This document shows positions 23,780-32,278 of a stretch of 64,000 nt of DNA, piece by piece. The stretch is from Shimia sediminis (lineage in GTDB: Bacteria > Pseudomonadota > Alphaproteobacteria > Rhodobacterales > Rhodobacteraceae), in assembly GCF_003990645.1 (NCBI RefSeq), contig NZ_RYZK01000011.1, positions 1-64,000 on the forward strand, given 5' to 3'. Under the pieces are notes generated by a model. It was given only the letters and a program-made list of their open reading frames with translations. It was not told the DNA's origin and searched no databases. Position 1 is the stretch's first letter. Every line of letters begins with the position of its first letter. The position numbers were made by a program, and so were the translations under genes.

Positions 23780-24640
23780 CTATTCCGCCGCCAGCTGTTG
23801 CCGTGGGGTGCCGATGGCGATGATGTCGCGGATCACCCCTGCCAAGCGAGCGCGGAAGTCTTCGAAATCGGGGCGGGGTTCGATCAACGCTTCGTTCATA
23901 TAGAGCGAGCGGTCGATCTCGATCTGGATGGCGTGCTGTTTGCGCGCGGGGCGGCCGTAGTGTTGCGTCACGTAGGCCCCGGCAAAGGGCGCGTTGCGCG
24001 AAACCGCGAAGCCTGCGGAGGCAAAGGCGGATTCAATTTCGTCCACGATGTCGGTCTCGGCGCTGGCTCCGAACCGGTCGCCCAGAACCACCTCGGGACG
24101 AGGGGCACCGCCGCGAACCAATGTGTCCAGCGCTTCGTGGGGCATGGAGTGGCAGTCGATCAGGATGGCGCGGCCAAAACTGGCGCGGGTGTCGTCCAGG
24201 AGGGTTTGCAAACGGGCGTGGTAGGGCCGCCAGTAGGAGTCGATTCGGCGGTTCGCTTCGTCCAGGGCCAGTTTACCGTGGTAGATCGGACGGCCATTGG
24301 CCACGACACGTGGGATCACGCCAAGCCCAGAGGCAACACGCGGGTTGTTCAAAGGGCGCCGTACGCCGCGAATCAGCGCGGGATCGAGTTCATCCGCCGC
24401 ACGATTGAGGTCGAGAAACGCGCGCGGGGCTTCGGCCATCAGAAAGGGTGCGCCGTATTCCGGGGCTGAAGAGAAGAGCCTGTCGACATAGGCATCCTCG
24501 GATGACCGAATCGTCTGGGCATTGAGAAGAGAGCGGCGCAGAAACCATTCCGGGTAGTCGCAGCCGCTGTGCGGCGAGGCAAAAACGACGCTGGACGTCT
24601 GGCATTGGGGCCGTAAAAGGCTGTAGGCGCGTTTGGGCAT
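23780..24640 (-). CDS. N-formylglutamate amidohydrolase family protein
   Basis: 286 residues. Family motifs are visible: FASPHSGCDYP near the N-terminus, RAFLDLNRAADELDP, the ILIDCHSMPH metal motif, and the closing QIEIDRSLYMNE. Classical members release formate from N-formylglutamate at the end of histidine degradation, but no hut genes are nearby. This copy may therefore act on another N-formyl or N-acyl amino acid. It is the first gene of a two-gene operon with the alpha/beta hydrolase. Confidence 0.88.
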   Translation of the reverse strand: MPKRAYSLLRPQCQTSSVVFASPHSGCDYPEWFLRRSLLNAQTIRSSEDAYVDRLFSSAPEYGAPFLMAEAPRAFLDLNRAADELDPALIRGVRRPLNNPRVASGLGVIPRVVANGRPIYHGKLALDEANRRIDSYWRPYHARLQTLLDDTRASFGRAILIDCHSMPHEALDTLVRGGAPRPEVVLGDRFGASAETDIVDEIESAFASAGFAVSRNAPFAGAYVTQHYGRPARKQHAIQIEIDRSLYMNEALIEPRPDFEDFRARLAGVIRDIIAIGTPRQQLAAE

Positions 24641-24695
24641 CTCGACTCCTGTTCAGGGAGAAGTGTAGCGCAAAAAATAACCTTGTCGAAAGGTC

Positions 24696-24723
24696 TTGAA
24701 CCCTGTTGCGACTCCTTTTATAG
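24696..24723 (+). promoter_or_regulatory. Candidate sigma-70-type promoter upstream of tRNA-Val
   Basis: TTGAAC (24696-24701), a 16-bp spacer and TTATAG (24718-24723) make a fair -35/-10 pair, reading toward the tRNA gene 70 bp away. A terminator-like hairpin (24735-24760) follows immediately, so whether this promoter serves the tRNA is uncertain. Confidence 0.4.
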
Positions 24724-24734
24724 ACGCCGCTACC

Positions 24735-24760
24735 GGCGCGGTCTTTCGCGCCCCCTTTTT
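24735..24760 (+). terminator. Terminator-like hairpin in the tRNA-Val leader
   Basis: GGCGCG (24735-24740) and CGCGCC (24747-24752) form a 6-bp GC stem with a 6-nt loop, followed by CCCTTTTTG. It has all parts of an intrinsic terminator on the plus strand, yet no plus-strand gene ends upstream. It lies between the candidate promoter and the tRNA. Confidence 0.45.
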
Positions 24761-24792
24761 GTTTGGGGGAGTGGGATCGGGCAGGCCAGAGT

Positions 24793-24867
24793 GGGCGATT
24801 AGCTCAGCGGTAGAGCACTTCGTTGACATCGAAGGGGTCACAAGTTCGATCCTTGTATCGCCCACCA
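24793..24867 (+). tRNA. tRNA-Val (anticodon GAC)
   Basis: 75 nt including an encoded CCA end. The acceptor arms GGGCGAT and ATCGCCC pair fully. The D-loop sequence AGCTCAGCGGTAGAGC is standard, the anticodon stem CTTCG/CGAAG holds the loop TTGACAT (anticodon GAC), and the T arm contains GTTCGATC. It reads valine codons GUC and GUU. A perfect 7-bp hairpin, GCCCCGA (24879-24885) with TCGGGGC (24889-24895), lies 11 bp downstream, before rpmJ. Confidence 0.97.
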
Positions 24868-24940
24868 TGATATTCACTGCCCCGATCTTCGGGGCGCCCG
24901 TAACCCGGCGCTCGCGCGCCACGACCGAAAGGAGAGGACG

Positions 24941-25066
24941 ATGAAAGTCAAGAACTCGCTCCGCTCGCTGAAGAACCGGCACCGTGATTGCCGCGTGGTA
25001 CGTCGCAAAGGCCGCGTCTACGTGATCAACAAAACGCAACGCCGTTTCAAGGCACGTCAGGGCTAA
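24941..25066 (+). CDS. rpmJ: 50S ribosomal protein L36
   Basis: 41 residues starting [20 protein letters not shown] and ending RRFKARQG, behind a strong GGAGAGG. It is the cysteine-poor (C-minus) form: only one cysteine is present, so the four-ligand zinc site of classical L36 is absent. It sits alone, away from the main ribosomal operon, 73 bp after tRNA-Val on the same strand, and is followed by a good terminator. The tRNA and rpmJ may share a transcript. Confidence 0.96.
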   Translation: MKVKNSLRSLKNRHRDCRVVRRKGRVYVINKTQRRFKARQG

Positions 25067-25094
25067 ACCCCGACGCATAGCGTTACGATGAAAG

Positions 25095-25115
25095 GCCGCC
25101 TTTGGGCGGCTTTTT
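25095..25115 (+). terminator. Intrinsic terminator of rpmJ
   Basis: GCCGCC (25095-25100) and GGCGGC (25105-25110) form a perfect stem with loop TTTG, followed by TTTTTG. It lies about 30 bp after the rpmJ stop. Confidence 0.88.
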
Positions 25116-25158
25116 GCTGTTTGAGGGTTTGCAAAAGATCAGGTGACCTAGCGCGCCC

Positions 25159-26433
25159 TCAAATCAGGCTTTTGAGCATCTGGTTAGCCGCAAAGGCAGT
25201 ATGGTAAAAGCCGGTTTTCAGGGTACGGGCGCTGACCGGCTCCACGTCTGTGACAGGAACGGGAAGAGTCGCCTCATCTGCGCCGGTCATCAGGTCGGCC
25301 ATCGCCTTGCCAAAGATGGTGCCGGTCGTGATGCCGCGCCCGTTGTAGCCGATGGGCGTATACAGGTTGTCGGCGAGGCGGTGCACGCGAAACAGGTGAT
25401 CCGAAGTCATCGCAATCTGCCCGTGCCAAGCGTTTTCAAACGCGACGGTGCCAAGCTCGGGAAACATACGGCGCAGTTGTCGCGAGGCCCAGCGCCGGGA
25501 GAGACCCGAGGTGCCGCCGTGGAGCGCGCCCATGGATCCGATGATCAGGCGCCCAAAGTCATCCCGGCGCAAACCGAACATGACAGGCGCGGTATCCCAT
25601 AGGCCCTGTTTGCCCGGCAGGATGTGCGCCGCGGCATCGCCCAGGGGTTCAGTTGAGAGCTGGAAGAAATGGATCATGGTATAGGTCTGTTTCAGGCCGG
25701 GCCAAAGGTCGTCGGTATAGGCGTTGGTGCCCAGGACGACGTGCTTTGCCGTGACGGTGCCACGGTTGGTCTGAACCTTCCACAGGCCCCCCGCGCGCGT
25801 CAGGGCCCGGGCCGTGACGCCGGTTGAGATCGTCGCCCCCGCCGCCAGTGCAGCACGGGCAAGGCCACGCACGTACCCCATGGGGTTGATGGTGCCCGCG
25901 CGCCGGTCCAGCAGGCCGCCATGGAACCGGTCTGTTCCGATCTTTTTCGCCGCGGTCTGCGCATCCAGCAACTCGACCGGCGCACCAAGGCGCTGCCATT
26001 CTTCCGCCCTGCGGGCGAGGTCTTCGTAGCCCTTCGGAGCATGGGCCGCGTGAATGGTGCCGTTGCGGTTGGCTTCGCAGCGCATCTGGTGCTTTTCAAT
26101 CAGGTCAAAGACATAGGCCGGCGCATCGCCCATGATCTCGATCAGGCGGCTGCCGCGGGCTTCGCCAAGTTTGGCGCGCACGTCCTGGGGCGGGAGCCAA
26201 AGGCCGGCATTGACGTAGCCGACATTGCGACCTGAACCGCCATAGCCAATGGTCTCGGCCTCGAGCACATGGCAGTTCAGCCCCTTTTCAGCGCCATGCA
26301 GCGCGGTGGAAAGCCCGGTATAGCCGCCCCCGACGATCGCGACGTCACAGGTCACGTCCCCGTCGAGGGGATTGTCATAGATGTCTTCGGCCGCTGTTGC
26401 GTCCCAGAGCGAAATGGATGTGTCCACAGCCAC
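25159..26433 (-). CDS. FAD-dependent amine/amino-acid oxidoreductase (DAO family)
   Basis: 424 residues. The dinucleotide-binding motif VAIVGGGYTGLSTALHGAEK is at about 31-50, followed by YGGSGRNVGYVNAGLW and a C-terminal FAD segment LYTPIGYNGRGIT. The arrangement matches the PuuB/OrdL branch, which oxidises gamma-glutamylputrescine or related secondary amines with release of hydrogen peroxide. No putrescine genes lie nearby, so the substrate is open. It is read divergently from the CopD-like gene. Confidence 0.88.
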   Translation of the reverse strand: MAVDTSISLWDATAAEDIYDNPLDGDVTCDVAIVGGGYTGLSTALHGAEKGLNCHVLEAETIGYGGSGRNVGYVNAGLWLPPQDVRAKLGEARGSRLIEIMGDAPAYVFDLIEKHQMRCEANRNGTIHAAHAPKGYEDLARRAEEWQRLGAPVELLDAQTAAKKIGTDRFHGGLLDRRAGTINPMGYVRGLARAALAAGATISTGVTARALTRAGGLWKVQTNRGTVTAKHVVLGTNAYTDDLWPGLKQTYTMIHFFQLSTEPLGDAAAHILPGKQGLWDTAPVMFGLRRDDFGRLIIGSMGALHGGTSGLSRRWASRQLRRMFPELGTVAFENAWHGQIAMTSDHLFRVHRLADNLYTPIGYNGRGITTGTIFGKAMADLMTGADEATLPVPVTDVEPVSARTLKTGFYHTAFAANQMLKSLI

Positions 26434-26594
26434 GGCGTGCTCTCCTTCGTGTCGACGAACCCGGAGAGTACCTCACACCCAGATGTGGGGATTTGTCGAG
26501 AGGGTGTCTGAAAAATCTTTGCACGCGCTTCAGCTTGACCGCCGCCCGCGCCTTTGTCATCTGTCGCAGGAGAAGTGTCGAAAAGGGCGAACCG

Positions 26595-27074
26595 ATGCCG
26601 GATGATGTGAGCATTGCACGCGCGCTGCATGTGCTGGGGGTTGTTCTGTGGATCGGCGGCGTCGCCTTTGTCACCATGGTGTTGCTGCCTGCGGTGCGAC
26701 GGATGAAGACCCCCGAGGAGCGGGTGGCCTTTTTCGAAGACATCGAAGGGCGGTTTGCCGCAGTCGCACGCTGGGCCACCGTGTTGGTGGGGCTGAGCGG
26801 TCTCTATATCATATATGTCTGGGATATGTGGTACCGGTTCCTGGTGCCGTCAAATTTCTGGATGCATTTGATGGTGCTGGTCTGGGCGGTGTTCACGGTG
26901 ATGTTGTTTATCGCCGAGCCGCTGTTCCTGCATCGCTGGTTTCAGGAGCGCGCCAAGACGCACCCCGAACAGACCTTTCGCATCATTCAAAGGATGCATT
27001 GGGTGCTGTTGAGCATCAGCCTGATCACCGTGGCCGCAGCAACCGCTGGAAGCCACGGCGGGTTTTCATTCTAG
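26595..27074 (+). CDS. CopD-like integral membrane protein
   Basis: 159 residues, starting at the ATG at 26595. Four hydrophobic segments are visible. Histidines at RALHVLGVVLWIGG, FWMHLMVLVW, LFLHRWFQ and QRMHWVLLS sit at helix positions and resemble the metal- or haem-binding pattern of CopD/DUF2269-type proteins. Copper handling is therefore possible but not shown; no other copper genes are near. Confidence 0.7.
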   Translation: MPDDVSIARALHVLGVVLWIGGVAFVTMVLLPAVRRMKTPEERVAFFEDIEGRFAAVARWATVLVGLSGLYIIYVWDMWYRFLVPSNFWMHLMVLVWAVFTVMLFIAEPLFLHRWFQERAKTHPEQTFRIIQRMHWVLLSISLITVAAATAGSHGGFSF

Positions 27075-27143
27075 CACATATCCACCTGGATCATGGCCGG
27101 GTTGAGGTAACGCCCCACCCGGTCCCGTGAGTTGGCAAGGGCG

Positions 27144-28217
27144 TTAACCTTGCATCTGAAAGCCCGGAGTCGACTGTGAAATCTCAATCTCTTCGTCGCT
27201 CATGACTTCGGGGATGCCGTCGAACAAAGGCGTCGACAGGTAGCGTTCGCCGGTGTCGGGCAACATGACAAGAATGTTCGACCCTTCTGGTGCGTCGCTT
27301 GCAATCTCCATCGCCGCGGCAAAGCTGGCACCGGCAGAGATCCCGGTAAAAATGCCCTCTTCTGCGGCCAGACGGCGGGACCACGCGATGCCATCCGGGC
27401 CGGGCACCTTGATAAGACCGTCGGTAAACTCTTTGTCCAACGCCTCTTGCAAGACATACGGGATAAAGTCCGGGGTCCAACCCTGGATCGGGTGAGGTGC
27501 AAATGCGGGGTGGCTTTCGGTGGCCTGATTTTCGGCGTTCCGGGTGTTGACGTAGCCCGATGAAACCAGCGCGGCGTTGGCGGGTTCGGCAAGAATGATC
27601 TTGGTGTCCGGGCTTTCGGCGCGCAGCACGCGGCCCACACCTGCCACGGTCCCGCCCGTGCCGTAGCCGGTCACGAGGTAGTCAAGCTTTTCACCCGCAA
27701 AGTCGCCCAGAATCTCGCGCGCCGTCGTGGTTTCGTGGATGTCGGCGTTGTCAGCGGTTTCAAACTGGCTGGCGAGGAACCAGCCGTTTTTATCGGCCAG
27801 CTCCAGCGCCTTGGAGTACATGCCAAAGCCCTTTTGCTCTTTCGGGGTCAGCACCACCTTGGCGCCCAGGAACCGCATCAGGCGGCGGCGTTCGACGGAA
27901 AAGGCCTCGGACATGGTGATGACCAGCGGATAGCCCTTGGCGGCGCAGACCATGGCCAGACCGATGCCCGTGTTGCCCGAGGTGGCCTCGACCACGGTTT
28001 GACCGGGTTTGAGACGGCCATCACGTTCGGCCGCTTCGATGATGTTAAGCGCAAGGCGGTCTTTGACCGATCCGGCGGGGTTGAATGCTTCGAACTTCAC
28101 GAAAACGTTCACATGGGCAGGCGCAATGCGGTTGATGCGAATGGTCGGGGTGTTGCCGACGGTGTCGAGCACGCTGTCATATCGCTGGCCGCGGCCAGTT
28201 GTGTGTCTGATGGTCAT
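27144..28217 (-). CDS. PLP-dependent cysteine-synthase-family enzyme
   Basis: 357 residues from the ATG at 28217, which is about 8 nt from AAGGA; the ATG at 28223 is too close to it. The PLP lysine is in NPAGSVKDRLAL, the substrate loop is VEATSGNTGIGLA and the phosphate loop is TGYGTGGTVAGVGR. O-acetylserine sulfhydrylase (CysK) is the most likely activity. The extended C-terminus means cystathionine beta-synthase-like roles cannot be excluded. It stands alone and converges with the CopD-like gene. Confidence 0.87.
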   Translation of the reverse strand: MTIRHTTGRGQRYDSVLDTVGNTPTIRINRIAPAHVNVFVKFEAFNPAGSVKDRLALNIIEAAERDGRLKPGQTVVEATSGNTGIGLAMVCAAKGYPLVITMSEAFSVERRRLMRFLGAKVVLTPKEQKGFGMYSKALELADKNGWFLASQFETADNADIHETTTAREILGDFAGEKLDYLVTGYGTGGTVAGVGRVLRAESPDTKIILAEPANAALVSSGYVNTRNAENQATESHPAFAPHPIQGWTPDFIPYVLQEALDKEFTDGLIKVPGPDGIAWSRRLAAEEGIFTGISAGASFAAAMEIASDAPEGSNILVMLPDTGERYLSTPLFDGIPEVMSDEEIEISQSTPGFQMQG

Positions 28218-28391
28218 ATCCATTTCCTTTTCGATCAACGCAACCGATCTGAGTCCGCCGCGTGTGTTCGCGTTTCTGTGCTCAAGAAACAATGATTTTC
28301 CGAAAATGGAAGAGGTGGGCCCAGAGACAAGAAGAAGATTTGAAATTATCCGCCAAACCGAGAACTTTGTCCCACGTGGTCATTCGACACC

Positions 28392-28414
28392 CTGCCCGCG
28401 TTCTTTGCGGGCAG
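28392..28414 (-). terminator. Strong hairpin after the caspase-like gene
   Basis: CTGCCCGC (28392-28399) and GCGGGCAG (28407-28414) form a perfect 8-bp stem with a 7-nt loop. It lies 20 bp past the stop of the minus-strand caspase-like gene. No T-tract follows on that strand, so it may be an mRNA 3'-end stabiliser rather than a classical intrinsic terminator. Confidence 0.55.
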
Positions 28415-28434
28415 AGCTGTTCAGGGCGCCATGC

Positions 28435-29919
28435 TCAGGGCAGCAGCGCGTTCAGAGTTTCGCTACCGACAAAGCCCGTTTGGGCGATGTCATTACGTTT
28501 CTGAAAAGCCTTGAGCGCGGCACGGGTCTGCTTGTCAAATGTTCCGTCGATATTGCCCACTCGGTACCCGAGGGAAGCAAGTCGCTGTTCGGCCAGGATA
28601 CGTACAAACGGGTTGTTGAGCGCCCTTTGTTCGTGTTTGCGGGCCTCGGCAATCTGGTCTTCGGTGACCAGGCTGCCGCCCAGTTCGGTCAAACGTTGCA
28701 CGGCCTTGTCGCGGAACTTCCCCTCTGGATAGGTCTCAAGATAGCTGCGATAGGCGGCCACGGTGTCGCGTCGCTTGGCCTCGCGCCAGATGCGGCGCTC
28801 TTCGGCGTCGCGTTCGGCCTTGTCGCGCTCTTCCTCATCGGCAATCTCGTCACGGCGGCGGTCGGCCTGACGCTGGAGAGCCACGATCTGAGAGGCGTCG
28901 AGGTAGCCGTGAGGCTCAAGACCTTGTCGCCGTTGCCAGTCGCTGATCGCGGCACGGCTGCCGCGCCCAAGGACACCATCCACCCCACGCGTGTCATAGC
29001 CAAGGAGGGTCAGATTTTCCTGCACGGCCCTGCGCTCGGCGCGTGTCAGGTTCAGTGCCCGTTCGGTATTCTCAGCATAGCGCCGGTCGGTATCTTCGAT
29101 TTCAAAGATAAGGTCGCGGGCCTCGATGCTGTGGCGGCCCGACGGGTATCGGTCGAGATAGGCCTGAAGCGCGTCAGCCGTGCCTAGATCGCGGGCCAGC
29201 TGGAAATAGGCGTCATCACGCAGGGCCGTGATCGAGAGCGCCGGGGGAATGTCTGTACTGGTGCGCGAGAGGGTGAAACTGTCTGGCGTGAAACCGGAGA
29301 ATTTGACGGTCGATGGCAGGGCGCTTCGCATCCGTTCAAGCGTATAGTCCGATGACAGCAGCATGCGCAGGACCCGCGTGCCGTTTTCGGGTGAAGTGCG
29401 GATGACCGTCACGCCCTGCGGCACCGCGAGGTGGGTGAGGTCGCTGCGCAGCCCGTCGGGTAGATCCAGGTCACTGTCATGCTCGGCAATAACCAGCACC
29501 GCGCGCCCGGGGTAATCCGCCAGCATGTCCAGCAGTGCATTGACCGAAATCGACTGTCGGGTGACGGAAAACAGGTCGGGTCCGCCGGCATTTGCCCCCA
29601 TGAACCAGGTATTGCGCAGCGCCGAGATCGTGTGCCCCGACAGGTAGACAACAACGCGGTCAGTGTCTTCGGTCAGCATGGTTTTGAACCGGCGCGCTCC
29701 GCGCATCAACTCGGGCGCTGTGGCATTGCCCAGTTGCAACGTGTCAAACCCCTCGCGTTGCAGCAGGTTTTGCACTGTGCGCTGGGACAGGGGATCGGAG
29801 AGGTTGGGCAAGCCGTCAAAGACGGTGTTGCGAACAACAAGTGCCGCGTCGTCGGCCCATAGGGGTCCAGCCCCCAGGCTCGCCACTACAGCACATACGC
29901 GCATGATCCTTTTGAACAT
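28435..29919 (-). CDS. Secreted caspase-like fold protein with two peptidoglycan-binding domains; catalytic Cys apparently lost
   Basis: 494 residues from the ATG at 29919 behind GGGGGAAA. A signal peptide (cleavage near PLWA) precedes a caspase/metacaspase-like fold. The His motif is present (VVVYLSGHTIS, H96). At the strand that normally ends in a catalytic cysteine the sequence reads VLVIAEHDSD, with no Cys. Two PG_binding_1 domains follow, LTLLGYDTRGVDGVLGRGSR and, at the end, LASLGYRVGNIDGTFDKQTR. A charged, arginine/glutamate-rich helical stretch (about 360-400) lies between. It is probably a periplasmic cell-wall-binding pseudoprotease. The last domain ends in LNALLP. Confidence 0.75.
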   Translation of the reverse strand: MFKRIMRVCAVVASLGAGPLWADDAALVVRNTVFDGLPNLSDPLSQRTVQNLLQREGFDTLQLGNATAPELMRGARRFKTMLTEDTDRVVVYLSGHTISALRNTWFMGANAGGPDLFSVTRQSISVNALLDMLADYPGRAVLVIAEHDSDLDLPDGLRSDLTHLAVPQGVTVIRTSPENGTRVLRMLLSSDYTLERMRSALPSTVKFSGFTPDSFTLSRTSTDIPPALSITALRDDAYFQLARDLGTADALQAYLDRYPSGRHSIEARDLIFEIEDTDRRYAENTERALNLTRAERRAVQENLTLLGYDTRGVDGVLGRGSRAAISDWQRRQGLEPHGYLDASQIVALQRQADRRRDEIADEEERDKAERDAEERRIWREAKRRDTVAAYRSYLETYPEGKFRDKAVQRLTELGGSLVTEDQIAEARKHEQRALNNPFVRILAEQRLASLGYRVGNIDGTFDKQTRAALKAFQKRNDIAQTGFVGSETLNALLP

Positions 29920-30026
29920 AGTTTCCCCCGTCTTAGCACCGCTGTCTGCGCCCCAGTGTTGCGCAGGTCCGGGTATTAGGAAAGGGGAAGAAACCGGCGG
30001 GTGGCTCAGATCCGCCGGTCGCGAAA

Positions 30027-31247
30027 TCAGTCGTAGCTGCGCTGATCGTCGATGACGATACCATCCTTGGGCAGGCTGCCCGGAGCGGTGATCTCGATCT
30101 TGCCACGCAGTTTCAGGGTCTCGGAAACCGATTTGGCGTAGGCGTCTGCGTCGCCATTGGCGGCTTCGATCTGGACCGTCATGGCATCCATTTCGCCCTC
30201 GCGGGTGACGATGACGCGGGCTTTTGCGATCTCGGCGTGTTTGGCGACCAGATCGGCAACCTGCTCGGGGCGCACGAACATGCCCTTGATCTTGGCGGTC
30301 TGATCGGCGCGCCCCATCCACCCCTTGATGCGCATGTTGGTGCGGCCACAAGGCGAGGTGCCCTCCATCACGGCAGAAAGGTCGCCGGTGGCAAAGCGGA
30401 TCAGCGGGTAGTCAGGGTTCAGCGAGGTCACGACCACTTCGCCCACCTCACCCGACGCAACGGGATTGCCGGTGCCGGGGGTAACGATTTCGATCAGCAC
30501 ACCTTCGTCAACGATCATGCCTTGCATGGCCTCGGATTCATACGCCACGTTGCCTAGATCCGCGGTGCCGTAGCCCTGAAGACATTGGATGCCACGGTCT
30601 GCGTATTCCTGACGCAAGCTGGGGAACAGCGCGCCGCCGCCAACATGGGCCTTGGTGATGTTGAGCTTCAGCCCCATCTCATCCGCCTTGTCGAGGATGA
30701 TCTTGAGGTAATCGGGCGTGCCAACATAAGCCGTGACGCCAATGTCATGGGCAGCACGGGCCTGGAGTTCGGTCTGGCCGGTGCCTGCGGGCAGGACCTT
30801 GGCACCGATGGCGCGGGCACCGCATTCGAACATCATGCCAGCAGGGGTCAGGTGGTAGGAAAAGCAGTTCTGCACGATGTCATCGCTGCGGAACCCGGCG
30901 GCAAACATGCCGCGACCTGAACGCCACCAGTCACCCTCTTGTCCGCCGGGCTCGTAGATGGGGCCGGGGGACTGAAAGACGTGCACAATGCCGGGGCGTG
31001 TGAGATCGGCGAAACCGCCCAGCGGGGCGTTGCCGGATTGCGCCTTGCCAAGTTCGGATTTGCGCAGAACCGGGAGAGAGGCAAGGGCGGCGACCGACGT
31101 TATGGCCGCTGGATCGACGTCTGCGAGCGCTTCGGCATAGCCGGGCAGAGCCTTGGCGCGCGCAATCTGCATGGGCAGAGCCTGGGCAACATCGCTGGCG
31201 CGTTGCTCTGACGAGCGGGTCTCGAGGTCATCGTAAAACTGGCTCAT
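30027..31247 (-). CDS. Phenylacetate-CoA-ligase-family (PaaK-like) acyl-CoA ligase
   Basis: 406 residues from the ATG at 31247 behind AGAGGA. The adenylate-forming pattern is of the PaaK type: LQGYGTADLGNVAYES, then DYPLIRFATGDLSAV and GWMGRADQTAKIKGMFVRPE. PaaK-type enzymes activate aromatic carboxylic acids with ATP and CoA. It is the last gene of the eight-gene operon whose first gene is another acyl-CoA ligase, so imported acids may be activated by either. No phenylacetate catabolic genes are present. Confidence 0.86.
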   Translation of the reverse strand: MSQFYDDLETRSSEQRASDVAQALPMQIARAKALPGYAEALADVDPAAITSVAALASLPVLRKSELGKAQSGNAPLGGFADLTRPGIVHVFQSPGPIYEPGGQEGDWWRSGRGMFAAGFRSDDIVQNCFSYHLTPAGMMFECGARAIGAKVLPAGTGQTELQARAAHDIGVTAYVGTPDYLKIILDKADEMGLKLNITKAHVGGGALFPSLRQEYADRGIQCLQGYGTADLGNVAYESEAMQGMIVDEGVLIEIVTPGTGNPVASGEVGEVVVTSLNPDYPLIRFATGDLSAVMEGTSPCGRTNMRIKGWMGRADQTAKIKGMFVRPEQVADLVAKHAEIAKARVIVTREGEMDAMTVQIEAANGDADAYAKSVSETLKLRGKIEITAPGSLPKDGIVIDDQRSYD

Positions 31248-31382
31248 CGGGCCGTCCTCTTTATCTTTTTGTGGTGCCTTTTGGCACATCTCCCTTGTGA
31301 ACAGGGGGCGGACCTCCTGTTCGCGTGTTTTTCCGGGACCGCTTTGGTGTCCGGCCGTCCACTTGCGCCGGAGGGTGTGTTC

Positions 31383-32207
31383 TTAGCTCAGCCAACGCTT
31401 GCGGCGGCGATACGAGCGTACGTCGCGGAAGGATTTGCGCCCTTCATCCGAGACGCCGAGGTAGAATTCCTTAACATCCGGGTTTTCGCGCAGTTCTGCC
31501 GCGGGACCGTCCATCACGACGCGCCCGTTTTCCAGAATGTAGCCGTAGTGGGCAAAGCGCAGCGCCACGTTTGTGTTCTGTTCGGCAAGAAGGAAGGATA
31601 CGCCCTCTTTCTCGTTCAGATCCTTGACGATGGTAAAGATCTCTTCGACCAGCTGCGGCGCGAGCCCCATGGAGGGTTCGTCCAAAAGGATGGTTTCCGG
31701 GCGGCTCATCAGCGCGCGGCCCATGGCAACCATCTGTTGTTCCCCGCCCGAGGTATAGCCCGCCTGACTTTTGCGGCGCTCTTTGAGGCGCGGAAAGTAG
31801 GTATAGACCTTTTCGAGATCGGCGTTGACGTTCGCCGAACCATCCGAGCGGGTGTAGGCCCCGGTCAGGAGGTTCTCTTCCACCGTGAGGTGTTCGAAGC
31901 AATGGCGGCCTTCCATAACCTGGATCACGCCCTGTCTCACGAGGTCAGCCGGGTCACGGCCATGCAAATTCTCGCCACGATATTCGATCGTGCCTTTGGT
32001 CACATCGCCCCGCTCGGATTGCAGCAGGCTGGAAATGGCCTTGAGCGTCGTGGTCTTGCCAGCACCGTTACCGCCCAGAAGTGCGGTGATACCGCCTTTG
32101 GGGACCGACAGGCTGACGCCCTTGAGAACGAGGATCACGTGATTGTAGATCACCTCGATGTTGTTGACCTCCAGGAGGGTCTCTTTGGTGGGACCAGCGT
32201 CGAGCAT
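31383..32207 (-). CDS. LivF-type ABC transporter ATPase
   Basis: 274 residues. Walker A GGNGAGKTTTLKAI, signature TSGGEQQMVAMGRALM and Walker B ETILLDEPSMGLAP are intact. It corresponds to LivF in the branched-chain amino acid (HAAT) transporter family. Compared with classical LivF (about 235 residues) it has a short N-terminal extension and a C-terminal tail rich in Arg and Ser. It partners the LivG-like ATPase at 36021-36836. Confidence 0.92.
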   Translation of the reverse strand: MLDAGPTKETLLEVNNIEVIYNHVILVLKGVSLSVPKGGITALLGGNGAGKTTTLKAISSLLQSERGDVTKGTIEYRGENLHGRDPADLVRQGVIQVMEGRHCFEHLTVEENLLTGAYTRSDGSANVNADLEKVYTYFPRLKERRKSQAGYTSGGEQQMVAMGRALMSRPETILLDEPSMGLAPQLVEEIFTIVKDLNEKEGVSFLLAEQNTNVALRFAHYGYILENGRVVMDGPAAELRENPDVKEFYLGVSDEGRKSFRDVRSYRRRKRWLS

Positions 32208-32278
32208 GAGATGTGTCTTTCCTGAATTCTTGGTTGATCCCCGGCCGGGAAGAGCCCGGCCGGGAAAAGATGACAGTC

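Noticed and set aside
29920-30351. A 144-codon upstream extension of the caspase-like gene
   Set aside because: It overlaps the PaaK-like ligase in another frame; a signal peptide and ribosome site mark the start at 29919.
31299-31322. GAACAGG/CCTGTTC hairpin between the LivF and PaaK-like genes as a terminator
   Set aside because: The 10-nt loop, lack of a T-tract on the minus strand and location inside the operon argue against a real stop; at most a processing site.
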